Shown here in pieces: positions 6,908-14,781 of a DNA stretch of 35,208 nt; the first letter of the stretch is position 1, and each line of letters starts with the position of its first letter. The position numbers and the translations under genes are program-made. The DNA comes from an uncultured Rhodospirillales bacterium (GTDB taxonomy: Bacteria; Pseudomonadota; Alphaproteobacteria; Reyranellales; Reyranellaceae). The stretch lies in contig CAMFJT010000026.1 of the NCBI GenBank assembly GCA_945957125.1, forward strand, positions 1 to 35,208, written 5' to 3'. Below the pieces are notes generated by a model that saw only the letters and a list, made by a program, of their open reading frames with translations, ran no database searches and was not told the DNA's origin.

Positions 6908-7945
6908 ATGCGCATCTTCACCACCCTCCCGCAGGAGGACCTGCGAAAGGTCGGGCCGGCGGCCCAGGCGATCGAGGCGGACGGCTATACCGGCGTCAGC
7001 ACGCAGGAGAACCGGCACGATCCGTTCCTCTCGCTGGCGGTCGCGGGCGTGGCGACAAAGAAGATCGAATTGCATACCGGGGTGGCGATCTCCTTTCCGC
7101 GCTCGCCGATGGTGGCGGCCAACATCGGCTGGGACCTCGCGGCCAGCACCGGAGGGCGGTTCACGCTGGGGCTGGGCTCGCAGATCCGGCCGCACAACGA
7201 GAAGCGCTTCTCGGTGCCGTGGTCGGCGCCGGCGCCGCGCATGCGCGAATACATCCAGGCGGTGCGCGCGATCTGGGCGGCGTGGAAGGGCGACGGCAAG
7301 CTCGCCTACGAAGGCAAGCATTACCGTTTCACGCTGATGACGCCGAACTTCGTGCCGGAACCGTATGACGCCCCGGCGCCGCGCATCGGGCTGGCGGCCG
7401 TTGGGCCGGCAATGCTGAAGGTCGCCGCCGAGGAGAGCGACGGCGCCAAGCTCCACGCCTTCTGCACGCGGCAATATCTGGAGAACCGCATCATGCCGAT
7501 CCTCGCCGAGGGGCTCGCCAAGTCGGGCCGCCGGCGAGAGGATTTCGAGATTTCGGGCGGCGGCTTCGTGGTCACCGGCAAGGACGATGCGGCGGTGGCG
7601 AAGCTGTTCGACTGGGTGCGCTACCGCGTCGCCTTCTACGGCTCGACGCCGGCCTACTGGCCGGTCTTCGAGGAGCACGGGCTAGGCGATCTCGGCCGCA
7701 AGCTCAACGCCATGACCAAGGCGGGCGCGTGGGACAAGATCGCGGCCGAGGTGTCCGACGACGTGGTTCACCTCTTCGCCGCGGTCGGCCGGCACGACCA
7801 GATCGCCAGGGCGATCGAGGAGCGCTTCGGCGGGCTGGTCGATTCGGTCGGCGCCAGCGCCAACTCGGCGAAGCCCTCGGACCTGCCGGCCGACGTGATC
7901 CGGGACCTCACCCGGATTCCGACCCGCTACCGGCCAGCCGATTGA
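6908..7945 (+). CDS. LLM-class (F420/FMN-dependent) oxidoreductase, MSMEG_2256-like
   Basis: A luciferase-like monooxygenase-fold enzyme of 345 residues. It closely follows the TIGR03617 (MSMEG_2256) pattern: 'EADGYTGVSTQENRHDPFL', 'GGRFTLGLGSQIRPHNEKRF' and 'PAPRMREYIQAVRAIWAAWK'. Family members use a deazaflavin or flavin hydride donor; whether this organism makes F420 cannot be told here and the substrate is unknown. The frame is open upstream into the antitoxin region, but the protein similarity begins at the ATG at 6908. A HAD phosphatase follows at once, with a possible TTG start overlapping this stop codon. Confidence 0.85.
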   Translation: MRIFTTLPQEDLRKVGPAAQAIEADGYTGVSTQENRHDPFLSLAVAGVATKKIELHTGVAISFPRSPMVAANIGWDLAASTGGRFTLGLGSQIRPHNEKRFSVPWSAPAPRMREYIQAVRAIWAAWKGDGKLAYEGKHYRFTLMTPNFVPEPYDAPAPRIGLAAVGPAMLKVAAEESDGAKLHAFCTRQYLENRIMPILAEGLAKSGRRREDFEISGGGFVVTGKDDAAVAKLFDWVRYRVAFYGSTPAYWPVFEEHGLGDLGRKLNAMTKAGAWDKIAAEVSDDVVHLFAAVGRHDQIARAIEERFGGLVDSVGASANSAKPSDLPADVIRDLTRIPTRYRPAD

Positions 7946-7956
7946 CGGGCAACGGC

Positions 7957-8613
7957 ATGCCGCTGCTGGTGTTCGATTGCGACGGCGTGCTGGTCGACAG
8001 CGAGTTGGTCGAGCACGGTGTCGATGCGGAGCTGCTGGCGAAGCATGGACTCGTCGCGAGCGCCGCCTCCCTCATGGAACGCTTCGTCGGCGTGGCCCGG
8101 CGCGACATGTACGAGACCGTGTTCGCCGAATTGCGGCTGCCGCTGCCGGCTGGCCTGCTCGACGAGCGCGAGCGCATCGTCTGGCGGCGCTGCCGGAGCG
8201 ACCTGCGCGCAATCGCCGGAATCGACGAAGCCCTCGATGCCTTCGTCGAATGGACCAAGTGCGTCGCTTCTTCCAGCCTGCCCGACAAGCTGCGCATGAA
8301 GCTTACGAGCACCGGCCTCGCGCGCCACTTCGGACCGCACGTCTTCAGCACCGCCCTGGTCGCGCACGGAAAGCCTGCACCGGACATCTACCTGTATGCG
8401 GCGAGGATGATCGACCATGCCCCGGAATCCTGCATCGTGATCGAGGACTCTCCGGCCGGCGTCACAGGGGCGCGCGCCGCCGGCATGAAGGTGCTCGGAT
8501 TCACCGGCGGCAGCCATGCGACCCCAGCGCTGGCGCCGGCGTTGCTGGCGGCGGGTGCGGACACCATTGCGCCCTCGGCTGCCGATCTTGCGCGCGCGGT
8601 GGCCGCGCTATGA
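7957..8613 (+). CDS. HAD-superfamily hydrolase (subfamily IA phosphatase)
   Basis: A 218-residue haloacid-dehalogenase-like phosphatase of the phosphoglycolate phosphatase / beta-phosphoglucomutase type. Motif I is 'FDCDGVLVDSE' near the N-terminus, with the nucleophile Asp and the acid/base Asp two residues on. A Lys in 'HGKPAPDIY' and the acidic pair in 'IVIEDSPAGVTGARAAGM' complete the Mg-dependent active site. A cap domain is inserted after motif I. The substrate cannot be inferred. The ATG at 7957 is used; a TTG at 7942 overlapping the previous stop is an alternative. It is probably co-transcribed with the oxidoreductase. Confidence 0.88.
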   Translation: MPLLVFDCDGVLVDSELVEHGVDAELLAKHGLVASAASLMERFVGVARRDMYETVFAELRLPLPAGLLDERERIVWRRCRSDLRAIAGIDEALDAFVEWTKCVASSSLPDKLRMKLTSTGLARHFGPHVFSTALVAHGKPAPDIYLYAARMIDHAPESCIVIEDSPAGVTGARAAGMKVLGFTGGSHATPALAPALLAAGADTIAPSAADLARAVAAL

Positions 8614-8650
8614 TGTCCTGACCACGATGTCCTGAACTCGAGGAGGAACG

Positions 8651-9055
8651 ATGACGCTGGAAGGTCGATGCTATTGCGGCAATGTCCGCTATGTCGCCGA
8701 GGGCGAGCCCGTGCTCAAGGCGCAATGCCACTGTCGCGAATGCCAGTACATCACCGGCGGCGCGCCCAACCTGTTCATGGCCATGCCGCTTGGCGGCTTC
8801 CGGTACACCAAGGGCACGCCGAAATCGTTCACGCGCAGCGACCTGGAGAAGCCCGTGACGCGCGAGTTCTGCCCCGACTGCGGCACGCACCTCGCCACCA
8901 AGCCGCAGCGGCCGGTGGTGGTCGTGAAGGTCGGCACGCTCGACGATCCCAAACAGTTCGGCGGGCCGCAGATGGCGATCTACACGATCGACCGGCAGCC
9001 CTTCCACCAGATCCCCGAGGGGCTGCCGACGTTCGAGCGCATGCCCGGCCGCTGA
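8651..9055 (+). CDS. GFA/CENP-V family zinc protein
   Basis: A 134-residue member of the GFA (glutathione-dependent formaldehyde-activating enzyme-like, DUF636) family. The zinc-binding cysteines are present: Cys7 and Cys9 ('GRCYCGNVRY'), Cys26/28/31 ('CHCRECQY') and Cys74/77 ('FCPDCGTHL'). The family name comes from Gfa, but most members have no proven activity, so only 'zinc-binding, GFA-like' is safe. The start is well supported by GAGGAGGA upstream of the ATG. It lies 37 bp after the HAD gene. Confidence 0.88.
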   Translation: MTLEGRCYCGNVRYVAEGEPVLKAQCHCRECQYITGGAPNLFMAMPLGGFRYTKGTPKSFTRSDLEKPVTREFCPDCGTHLATKPQRPVVVVKVGTLDDPKQFGGPQMAIYTIDRQPFHQIPEGLPTFERMPGR

Positions 9056-9061
9056 TCGCCG

Positions 9062-9820
9062 CTACGTCTCCTTGACGAGCCGGCCGATCACCTCGCGCAG
9101 AACGGTCGGCGCCGGGCGGAGCGGCCCAGGGTCGGGATTGTCGTCGCGATAGCGCAGGGCGAGGATCAGCGCCACCCAGCCGCCGCCCTCGACCTGGACG
9201 AGCGCGGGAAGGGGATCGGCTTCCAGCGTCACCTTCTCGATCGTGTCGGCGCTCGGGGTGCGGCAGTTCTCGGCCGGCGAGGTGACGAGATACTCGCGAC
9301 AGGCCATCGGCCGATCGGGATGGATCGAGCAGGATTCGTCTTCCAGGAACGGGCAAGCGATGGCTTGCTGGAAATAGGCGATGCCGAGCGCGGCGCGCTC
9401 CTCGGCGGTGCGGGTGCCCATGCGGCCGAGCAGGCCCGCCGCCTCGAGCCTGGCGAGCCCGTCGTCGAAGCGGCCACGGATCACCGAGCGGCGCGGCTCG
9501 GGTAGAGCGTCGACGAGGCGCGCCAGGGCGCGCGCCTCGCTGGGGGCGAGCGGCACGAGCTGGCGACAGCAGGCGCCGCAGCCGGCGCGGCAGGAGATCG
9601 CCCGGCCCTCGGTCTCGCGCTGGCCCGTGGCGCGCTCGGCGAACAGGCTGCTGAGGCCGCGCAGGATGGGCAGCAGGGCTTCGACGCTGGTCGGGGCGGA
9701 CGGCACGGTCAGCTCCAGCGGCACACGCTCGCCCGCCACCACCAGCACGACGCGGCCGGTCTGCAGCCTCTCGCCGGGGGTGCCCGCCGACAGGCGGACG
9801 GGATCGTCGGGTCCAGCCAT
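9062..9820 (-). CDS. YkgJ-family cysteine-cluster protein
   Basis: A 252-residue protein with the CxxxC-type cluster of the YkgJ / UPF0153 family, thought to bind zinc or iron: Cys77, Cys81, Cys84 and Cys85 in 'ISCRAGCGACCRQLVPL', then 'CPFLEDESCSIHPDRPMACR' and a further Cys. About 70 residues before the cluster have no recognised fold. Its role is unknown; some family members are proposed metal chelators. It converges with the GFA gene (6 bp between stops). The strong terminator at 9838-9866 separates it from the ATP synthase operon upstream. Confidence 0.8.
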   Translation of the reverse strand: MAGPDDPVRLSAGTPGERLQTGRVVLVVAGERVPLELTVPSAPTSVEALLPILRGLSSLFAERATGQRETEGRAISCRAGCGACCRQLVPLAPSEARALARLVDALPEPRRSVIRGRFDDGLARLEAAGLLGRMGTRTAEERAALGIAYFQQAIACPFLEDESCSIHPDRPMACREYLVTSPAENCRTPSADTIEKVTLEADPLPALVQVEGGGWVALILALRYRDDNPDPGPLRPAPTVLREVIGRLVKET

Positions 9821-9837
9821 GCGGTGGAGCCTATCGC

Positions 9838-9866
9838 AAAGAAAAACCCCCGTCTCGCGACGGGGG
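9838..9866 (-). terminator. Rho-independent terminator of the atp Fo operon
   Basis: On the minus strand the arms CCCCCGTC and GACGGGGG (plus positions 9847-9854 and 9859-9866) close a 4-nt GCGA loop and are followed by TTTTTCTTT. The 8-bp GC-rich stem and U-tract are a textbook intrinsic terminator, about 50 bp beyond the atpF stop. Confidence 0.93.
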
Positions 9867-9916
9867 CCACAGGTAGCCCGCGATTAGTTTTATGCGGGCG
9901 ATCCGGATTTCCGAAA

Positions 9917-10465
9917 TCAGTGCAAGCGGCGCGGCAGCTCGGCGATCGCCTGGTCGACCAGGTCGTTGGACTTGCCCGAGCCGACCTGCTCGCGCAGCAA
10001 CGTCCGGGTGGCGCCGAGCGCCACGTCGACAGCCATGTCGCGCACCTGCTTGGCAGCGGCGGCTTCCGACTGGGCGATGCGGTCCAGCGCCTGCTGCTCG
10101 CGCAGCGCGATGGCGTTCTGCAGGCTGGTCGCGGCACGGGCCTGCATGCGGGCCACCTCGTCGCGGGCCTGGGCAATGATGCCCTCGGCTTCGGCGGTTG
10201 CCTGGGCCAGCGTCTTCTCGGCGGCGGTCTTGGCGGCAACCGCCTCGGCACGCAGCCGCTCGGCGTCGGCCAGCGACCTGGCGATGGCCGCCGCGCGCTT
10301 GTCGAGCATCTCGGTGATCTTGGTCCACAGGATCTTGCCCAGGAAGACCACGAACAGGACGAAGGCGATAGCGACCCAGGTCTCGGGATTGTGGAAGAAG
10401 CCGGCGTCCTTGCCTTCGACCGCGTCCTGCGCGGCCTTGTCGGCGGCCCATGCGGTGCCGAACAT
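9917..10465 (-). CDS. atpF: ATP synthase Fo subunit b
   Basis: Subunit b is the peripheral stalk that holds F1 against rotation. This 182-residue protein has one N-terminal membrane helix ('WVAIAFVLFVVFLGKILW', about residues 29-46) followed by a long Ala/Glu/Arg-rich coiled coil. The ATG at 10465 overlaps the stop of the b' gene (TGATG) and has GGGAGG a few bases upstream, so b and b' are translationally coupled. A GTG one codon earlier is possible. It is the last gene of the Fo operon. The two-b-subunit arrangement (b and b') is common in alphaproteobacteria. Confidence 0.95.
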   Translation of the reverse strand: MFGTAWAADKAAQDAVEGKDAGFFHNPETWVAIAFVLFVVFLGKILWTKITEMLDKRAAAIARSLADAERLRAEAVAAKTAAEKTLAQATAEAEGIIAQARDEVARMQARAATSLQNAIALREQQALDRIAQSEAAAAKQVRDMAVDVALGATRTLLREQVGSGKSNDLVDQAIAELPRRLH

Positions 10466-11034
10466 CACTGGCCTCCCTTGGCGGCGGCGATCTTGGCCTT
10501 GAGCGCACCCGCATCGGCCGGCTGGCCGGCGAGCTTGCCGTAGACTTCTGCCGCGATGTCGTGCGCCATGTCCTCGAGCCCTTCGAGCACCTGGGCGCGC
10601 TGCCCGGCGATGCGCTTCTCGGCCTCGTCGATCCGTCCGTTCAGCTTGTCGGCCAGCTCGGTAAGGCGCGCCGTGGCGGCAGCGCTATCGGCCTCGTTGC
10701 GCTCGCGCTGCAGGCGACGGGCCTGCTCGCGGGCGTCGGCGAGACGCTTCTCGTAGGCGGCAACGAGGGCACGCGTGTCCTCGCTCGCCTTCTCGGCCGC
10801 GTCCAGGTCGCCCTGGATCTTGGCCTGGCGCTTCTCGAGCGTGTCGGAGATCGCGGGCACCGCGAGCTTCGACATCACCAGGTACAGCACCACGAAGGTG
10901 ATCACCAGCCAGACGATCTGGGGCGCGAAGTCGTGGAAGTTGAGCTGCGGCATGCCGCCGGCAGATGCCTGCGCCGCTCCGCTTGCGCCGGCGACGAGAG
11001 CCGCCGCCAGCACGCTGTAGACCGGTTTGCGCAT
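10465..11034 (-). CDS. atpF': ATP synthase Fo subunit b'
   Basis: The second stalk subunit, forming a heterodimer with b. Residues 1 to about 27 look like a cleavable export signal ('VYSVLAAALVAGASGAAQAS'). They are followed by 'PQLNFHDFAPQIVWLVITFV', whose end begins a membrane helix, and then a long charged coiled coil. The ATG at 11034 gives 189 residues; a TTG at 11049 is in frame and would add five. It lies between atpE (26 bp upstream) and atpF, which it overlaps. Some annotations call this gene atpG. Confidence 0.93.
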   Translation of the reverse strand: MRKPVYSVLAAALVAGASGAAQASAGGMPQLNFHDFAPQIVWLVITFVVLYLVMSKLAVPAISDTLEKRQAKIQGDLDAAEKASEDTRALVAAYEKRLADAREQARRLQRERNEADSAAATARLTELADKLNGRIDEAEKRIAGQRAQVLEGLEDMAHDIAAEVYGKLAGQPADAGALKAKIAAAKGGQ

Positions 11035-11060
11035 GATCGTGGGTTCCAAGCCTTTCCGGC

Positions 11061-11288
11061 TTAGAACACGAACAGGATCATGAAGGCGATGACCAGCGCG
11101 AACAGCGCCACCGCTTCCGTGAGCGCGAAGCCCAGGAGCACGTTGCCGAACACGCGGGGAGCGGCTTCCGGGTTGCGCAGCGCGCCCGAAACGAAGCTGC
11201 CGAAGATGTTGCCGATGCCGACGCCGACGCCGGCGAGGGCGATGGTGGCGAGGCCGGCGCCGATGAGCTTGGCTGCAGAAGCGTCCAT
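11061..11288 (-). CDS. atpE: ATP synthase Fo subunit c
   Basis: The proteolipid that forms the rotating c-ring. It has 75 residues in two membrane helices joined by a polar loop ('RNPEAAPRV'). The proton-carrying acid is Glu58 in '[13 protein letters not shown]'. A glycine-rich first helix ('[13 protein letters not shown]') allows tight ring packing. It lies between atpB and the b' gene. The length and loop are typical of alphaproteobacterial H+-translocating rings; no Na+-binding signature was noticed. Confidence 0.97.
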   Translation of the reverse strand: MDASAAKLIGAGLATIALAGVGVGIGNIFGSFVSGALRNPEAAPRVFGNVLLGFALTEAVALFALVIAFMILFVF

Positions 11289-11313
11289 AGTCCTAAGTCC
11301 TTCCGTTGATTGA

Positions 11314-12042
11314 CTAGTGATGCAGGTGGATGGCGTCGTTGAGATACAGGCAGGTCAGGATCGCGAAGACATAGGCCTGCAGGAAAGCGATGAGCAGCTC
11401 GAGGCCGGTGAAGACCACGATGAAGGCCAGCGGCGCCCAGCCGCCGATGATGCCCAGCATCACCACGAAGCCGCCGAACACCTTGAGCATGGTGTGGCCC
11501 GCCAGCATGTTGGCGAACAGTCGGATCGACAGGCTGAAGGGGCGCACGAAGTAGGAAATGATCTCGATCGGCACCAGCAGCAGCAGCAGCACGAAGGGCA
11601 CGCCCTTCGGCACGAACAGCGACAGGAAGTGCGCGCCGTGGCGGACGAAGCCGATGACGGTGACGCCGATGAAGACGGCCGCCGCCATCGCGAAGGTCAC
11701 GATGATGTGGCTGGTCGGGGTGAAGGCGTAGGGAACCAGGCCGAGCAGGTTGCAGAACAGGATGAAGACGAACAGCGTCAGCACGAACGGGAAGTACTTC
11801 TTGCCGGCGCTGCCGACATTGTCGCGCACCATGCCGGCGACGAACTCGTAACCCAGCTCGGCCATCGACTGCAGGCGGCCCGGCACCAGGGCCTTCTTCT
11901 GCATGCCCACGACGAAGACGAAGAAGGCGCAGATGACGGCGATCGTCATCCAAAGGGCGGAATTGGTGTAGGAGGCGTCGAGCGAGCCGATATGGAGGTT
12001 GAACAGCCGCTTGATCTCGAACTGCTCCATCGGGCTATGCAT
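11314..12042 (-). CDS. atpB: ATP synthase Fo subunit a
   Basis: Subunit a supplies the two proton half-channels next to the c-ring. It has 242 residues and several hydrophobic segments, and the essential Arg is Arg174 in '[14 protein letters not shown]'. Further conserved blocks are '[17 protein letters not shown]' and the C-terminal '[19 protein letters not shown]'. The frame stays open upstream toward atpI, but the family N-terminus ('[14 protein letters not shown]') sets the ATG at 12042, behind a GGGGA. It lies between atpI and atpE. Confidence 0.96.
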   Translation of the reverse strand: MHSPMEQFEIKRLFNLHIGSLDASYTNSALWMTIAVICAFFVFVVGMQKKALVPGRLQSMAELGYEFVAGMVRDNVGSAGKKYFPFVLTLFVFILFCNLLGLVPYAFTPTSHIIVTFAMAAAVFIGVTVIGFVRHGAHFLSLFVPKGVPFVLLLLLVPIEIISYFVRPFSLSIRLFANMLAGHTMLKVFGGFVVMLGIIGGWAPLAFIVVFTGLELLIAFLQAYVFAILTCLYLNDAIHLHH

Positions 12043-12059
12043 GTCGTCCCCACTCCCTC

Positions 12060-12401
12060 TCAGGGGAGGCGTTCGCCGTCCCCCTTGGCCGCCTCGTCCG
12101 AGAACACCCGGATGGCGCGCCACGCATTGTTGACGCCGCCGGCAAATCCCAGGATCAGCCCGCCGATCAATGCATACGGCGCCCAACCCAACCAGCGGTC
12201 GAGCCAATAGCCGAGAAAGCCCCCGACCAAAAGGCCCGCGATCATATCGACCAGCACACGATAGGCAACGGCCGTTTGCCGATGGGCGCTCCGCAGGTTC
12301 TGCCTCGGCGGCGCCGCCGTTCCGCGCGCCTGCTTGAGGCGCGCATCCAGGTCGTCCATCCGCCGACGCTCCCCATCGGGATCGCGATTCGGAGTGTCCA
12401 T
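12060..12401 (-). CDS. atpI: ATP synthase-associated protein AtpI
   Basis: A 113-residue AtpI/AtpZ-type protein, first in the Fo operon, believed to help c-ring assembly or cation homeostasis. A charged N-terminal half (residues 1-45) precedes two membrane helices: 'DMIAGLLVGGFLGYWLD' and 'YALIGGLILGFAGGV'. The glycine-rich first helix ending in 'GYWLDRWLG' is typical. The ATG at 12401 has GGAGG upstream. It sits 58 bp downstream of the proposed operon promoter -10 box. Confidence 0.9.
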   Translation of the reverse strand: MDTPNRDPDGERRRMDDLDARLKQARGTAAPPRQNLRSAHRQTAVAYRVLVDMIAGLLVGGFLGYWLDRWLGWAPYALIGGLILGFAGGVNNAWRAIRVFSDEAAKGDGERLP

Positions 12402-12458
12402 TGCCTATGCCTCCGAACGACGTTGCTTCATCCGCTCTGCCGCCCGATTGCGGGCGGA

Positions 12459-12487
12459 TGTCTAGGGGTTGGGCAAAACCGTGTCAA
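12459..12487 (-). promoter_or_regulatory. Sigma-70-type promoter of the atp Fo operon
   Basis: The minus strand shows a perfect -35 box TTGACA (12487-12482), a 17-bp spacer and a -10 box TAGACA (12464-12459). A 7-bp inverted repeat, CCGCCCG (12440-12446) and CGGGCGG (12451-12457), spans the expected start site near 12452 and could be an operator or leader structure. Confidence 0.7.
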
Positions 12488-12528
12488 GGAACGGATTTCC
12501 CTTACCTGTCAGGTAGTTACGCCCTTGA

Positions 12529-14730
12529 TCAACGCTTGAACACCGAGAAGGCGGCATCGCCGTCGCGATTTACCTGCGGGACGAGGTCGACTTCCCAGTC
12601 GAGATACTGGCGCATGGCGGCCTCGACATCCTCCTTGAAGTCGTACGGGCGGTACCAGACGTCGGTCGGCGGATCGGCCATGCGCACGTGCCCGGCCTCG
12701 ATCGCAAGCCTGGCATCACGCCACGCCTTCATCCCCCCGGCAAGGATCGCCACCGGCAGGCCGCCGGCGGCTTCCTCGGCCTCCGGCGCGGCGAGAGCGG
12801 CGATCTCGCCGTCGGGCGACACCAGCACGAGGCGCGTCGCTCCCACCTGCTGCTTCAGCATTTCCGGGATCGTCTTGCCCAGGCCCGCGCGCACGGCGAA
12901 CCAGGCGCCCGGTACGTGCCCGTCGCGATAGCGCAGGCTGGTGTCGAGATCGACCACCAGCGTGCTCGCGAGCGCGCCGTGCAGCTCCGCCGCCGTCACC
13001 GCCTTGGGCGCAGGCAGCACGAAGCCCTTGGGGAAGCGCGGCTCGGCGTCGGTGGTGAGCTCGGCCGCCGTCGGCGCGTGGTCGAGCACGTAGGTTTCCT
13101 TCCAGTCCATCTGCAGCAGCCAGTGCGCGGTCATGGTGGCGCGCACGCCGTCGTTGTCGTGCAGCACGATGGTGGCGTGGCGCGCGCCGACATACTGGTC
13201 GGTCGCCTGCACGAGCTGGCCGCCCGCGGCGTGGCGGAAGCCCTTGATGTGGCCCTGCGCATATTCGGCCGGATCGCGCACGTCGAGCTTGTAAAGCGGC
13301 CCGCCTCTGGCTTCGAGCGCCTTCAGCCCGGCCATGTCGATCTTGCGGATGCCCATTCGGCCGGCGATGTGGTCGGCGGCGGCTTGCGCGAACGTCGCCG
13401 CTTGCGGCCCCTGCGGACCGAACGACCGGGTCTCGCCGCGCGCGACCTTCAGGCCGGCGAGATGCCAACCCATGGTGCCGTTCTTCAGCGCCATCACCTT
13501 GTTGGGCAGCCCGGCATTGATCAGCGACTGCGCGCCGATGATCGACCGTGTGCGGCCGGCGCAGTTCACGATCACCAGCGTCTCCGGACGGGGTGCGAAA
13601 TCCTTGACGCGATAGACCAGCTCGGCACCGGGGCAGTCGACGCCGCCGGGGATCGACATGTTGTTGAACTCCGGCATCGGCCGCGAATCGAGGATCACCA
13701 TGTCGGCCTTGGAATCGATCAGCTTCTGGACGTCGGAAGCGTCGATGCGCGGCGTGTCGTTGTCGTGCTCGACGACCTCGCCGAATGCCTTGCTCGGTAC
13801 GTTCACGCCGGTGAAGACCTCGTAGCCGGCCTCGCGCCAGGCCTTCAGGCCCTGCTTCACCACGGCGAGGTTGGTGTAGCCCATCTCGCTCAGCCGCGCG
13901 GCGGCGCGATTGGCGCGGCCGGCCCACTGCGGATCGAGGTCGTCCTCGCCGCTGTCCATCAGCACGATCCGCGTATGCGGATCGGGGAGCAGCGCGAAGG
14001 CGCGCGGCTCGAGCCGAGACAGCGGCAGCGGCGTGGCGAACAGCGGATGGCCCTTGATCGAGAACTCGCCCTCCTCGCGCACGTCGAAGAACGCGAACAC
14101 CTCGCCCGACTTCAGCATCGCCTTGACCTGCTGCACGCTGACCAGCGGGGTCAGGATCCTGGCCCTGGCCATGAAGCGCTTGGCCGTGCCGCTCGCCATG
14201 TCGACGGAGACGCGGTCGGGCAGGCGCTCGAGGCTAAGCCCGTAGAAGTGCAGATGCAGCGCGTTGCCGGAGCCGGCCGGCGTCTCGATGTGATGGAAGT
14301 CGTCCGGCAGGTAGGCGATGACGTCGCCGTTGCGCAGCGTCTTCTCCTTCGCGGTCGCCTCGCGAAGCTGGACCTTGTCGGCCTGCGCGCCGTTGTCCAG
14401 CCGGTCGTAGACGACGTTGCGCTCCTCGCCGTGCACGCCCGCGATGATCGCCCAGGTCGTGTGATTGTGCGGCGGCACCTTCTTGCCCGGCCCGCCGGCC
14501 GAGGCGTAGAGCGCGAAGCGATGGTCGGGGTCCTCGCTCAGGCGATAGATGCCGCCGTCCGGGCCGAGCGGGAACTCTTCCGCGGGAAAGAGATCGGCGC
14601 GACGGGCCAGCCCCGCGAGCAAGGCACCGATCTTCTCGAGATTGGCGGCCGTGACGCCGTCCTTTTCGATGGCGCGGGCCTGCTCGACCAGGCTCCTCAC
14701 GGCTGTCGCACGTTCCTCGTACATCGTCAT
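12529..14730 (-). CDS. Thiol-dioxygenase-like cupin fused to four rhodanese domains
   Basis: A 733-residue fusion. Residues about 50-175 form a cupin resembling cysteine dioxygenase: His88 and His90 ('PPHNHTTW') and His146 are candidate iron ligands, with His161 and Tyr163 ('LHLHFYG') fitting the catalytic His-Tyr positions and Arg63 near the substrate-Arg position. Four rhodanese-like repeats follow at about 198-315, 328-432, 463-555 and 577-682. Only repeat 2 keeps the sulfur-accepting Cys (Cys390 in 'VNCAGRTRS'); the equivalent loops in repeats 1, 3 and 4 ('MDSGEDD', 'HDNDGVR', 'SPDGEIA') lack it. The likely role is oxidation of a thiol or persulfide with sulfane-sulfur transfer; the substrate is unknown. 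The start ATG at 14730 follows GGAGGAA. It diverges from the transglycosylase gene, 51 bp apart. Confidence 0.85.
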   Translation of the reverse strand: MTMYEERATAVRSLVEQARAIEKDGVTAANLEKIGALLAGLARRADLFPAEEFPLGPDGGIYRLSEDPDHRFALYASAGGPGKKVPPHNHTTWAIIAGVHGEERNVVYDRLDNGAQADKVQLREATAKEKTLRNGDVIAYLPDDFHHIETPAGSGNALHLHFYGLSLERLPDRVSVDMASGTAKRFMARARILTPLVSVQQVKAMLKSGEVFAFFDVREEGEFSIKGHPLFATPLPLSRLEPRAFALLPDPHTRIVLMDSGEDDLDPQWAGRANRAAARLSEMGYTNLAVVKQGLKAWREAGYEVFTGVNVPSKAFGEVVEHDNDTPRIDASDVQKLIDSKADMVILDSRPMPEFNNMSIPGGVDCPGAELVYRVKDFAPRPETLVIVNCAGRTRSIIGAQSLINAGLPNKVMALKNGTMGWHLAGLKVARGETRSFGPQGPQAATFAQAAADHIAGRMGIRKIDMAGLKALEARGGPLYKLDVRDPAEYAQGHIKGFRHAAGGQLVQATDQYVGARHATIVLHDNDGVRATMTAHWLLQMDWKETYVLDHAPTAAELTTDAEPRFPKGFVLPAPKAVTAAELHGALASTLVVDLDTSLRYRDGHVPGAWFAVRAGLGKTIPEMLKQQVGATRLVLVSPDGEIAALAAPEAEEAAGGLPVAILAGGMKAWRDARLAIEAGHVRMADPPTDVWYRPYDFKEDVEAAMRQYLDWEVDLVPQVNRDGDAAFSVFKR

Positions 14731-14781
14731 GGCTTCCTCCGTTTGTTGCAGTATAGCGGCCTCCCGCTTAGGTTGGCGCGC

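Noticed and set aside
9917..12207. Plus-strand open frames opposite the ATP synthase genes
   Set aside because: All five Fo proteins on the minus strand are unmistakable; the opposite frames have no recognisable content.
12688..14781. Upstream extension of the transglycosylase frame opposite the cupin-rhodanese gene
   Set aside because: The signal peptide starts at 14782; the upstream part is the shadow of the opposite-strand gene.
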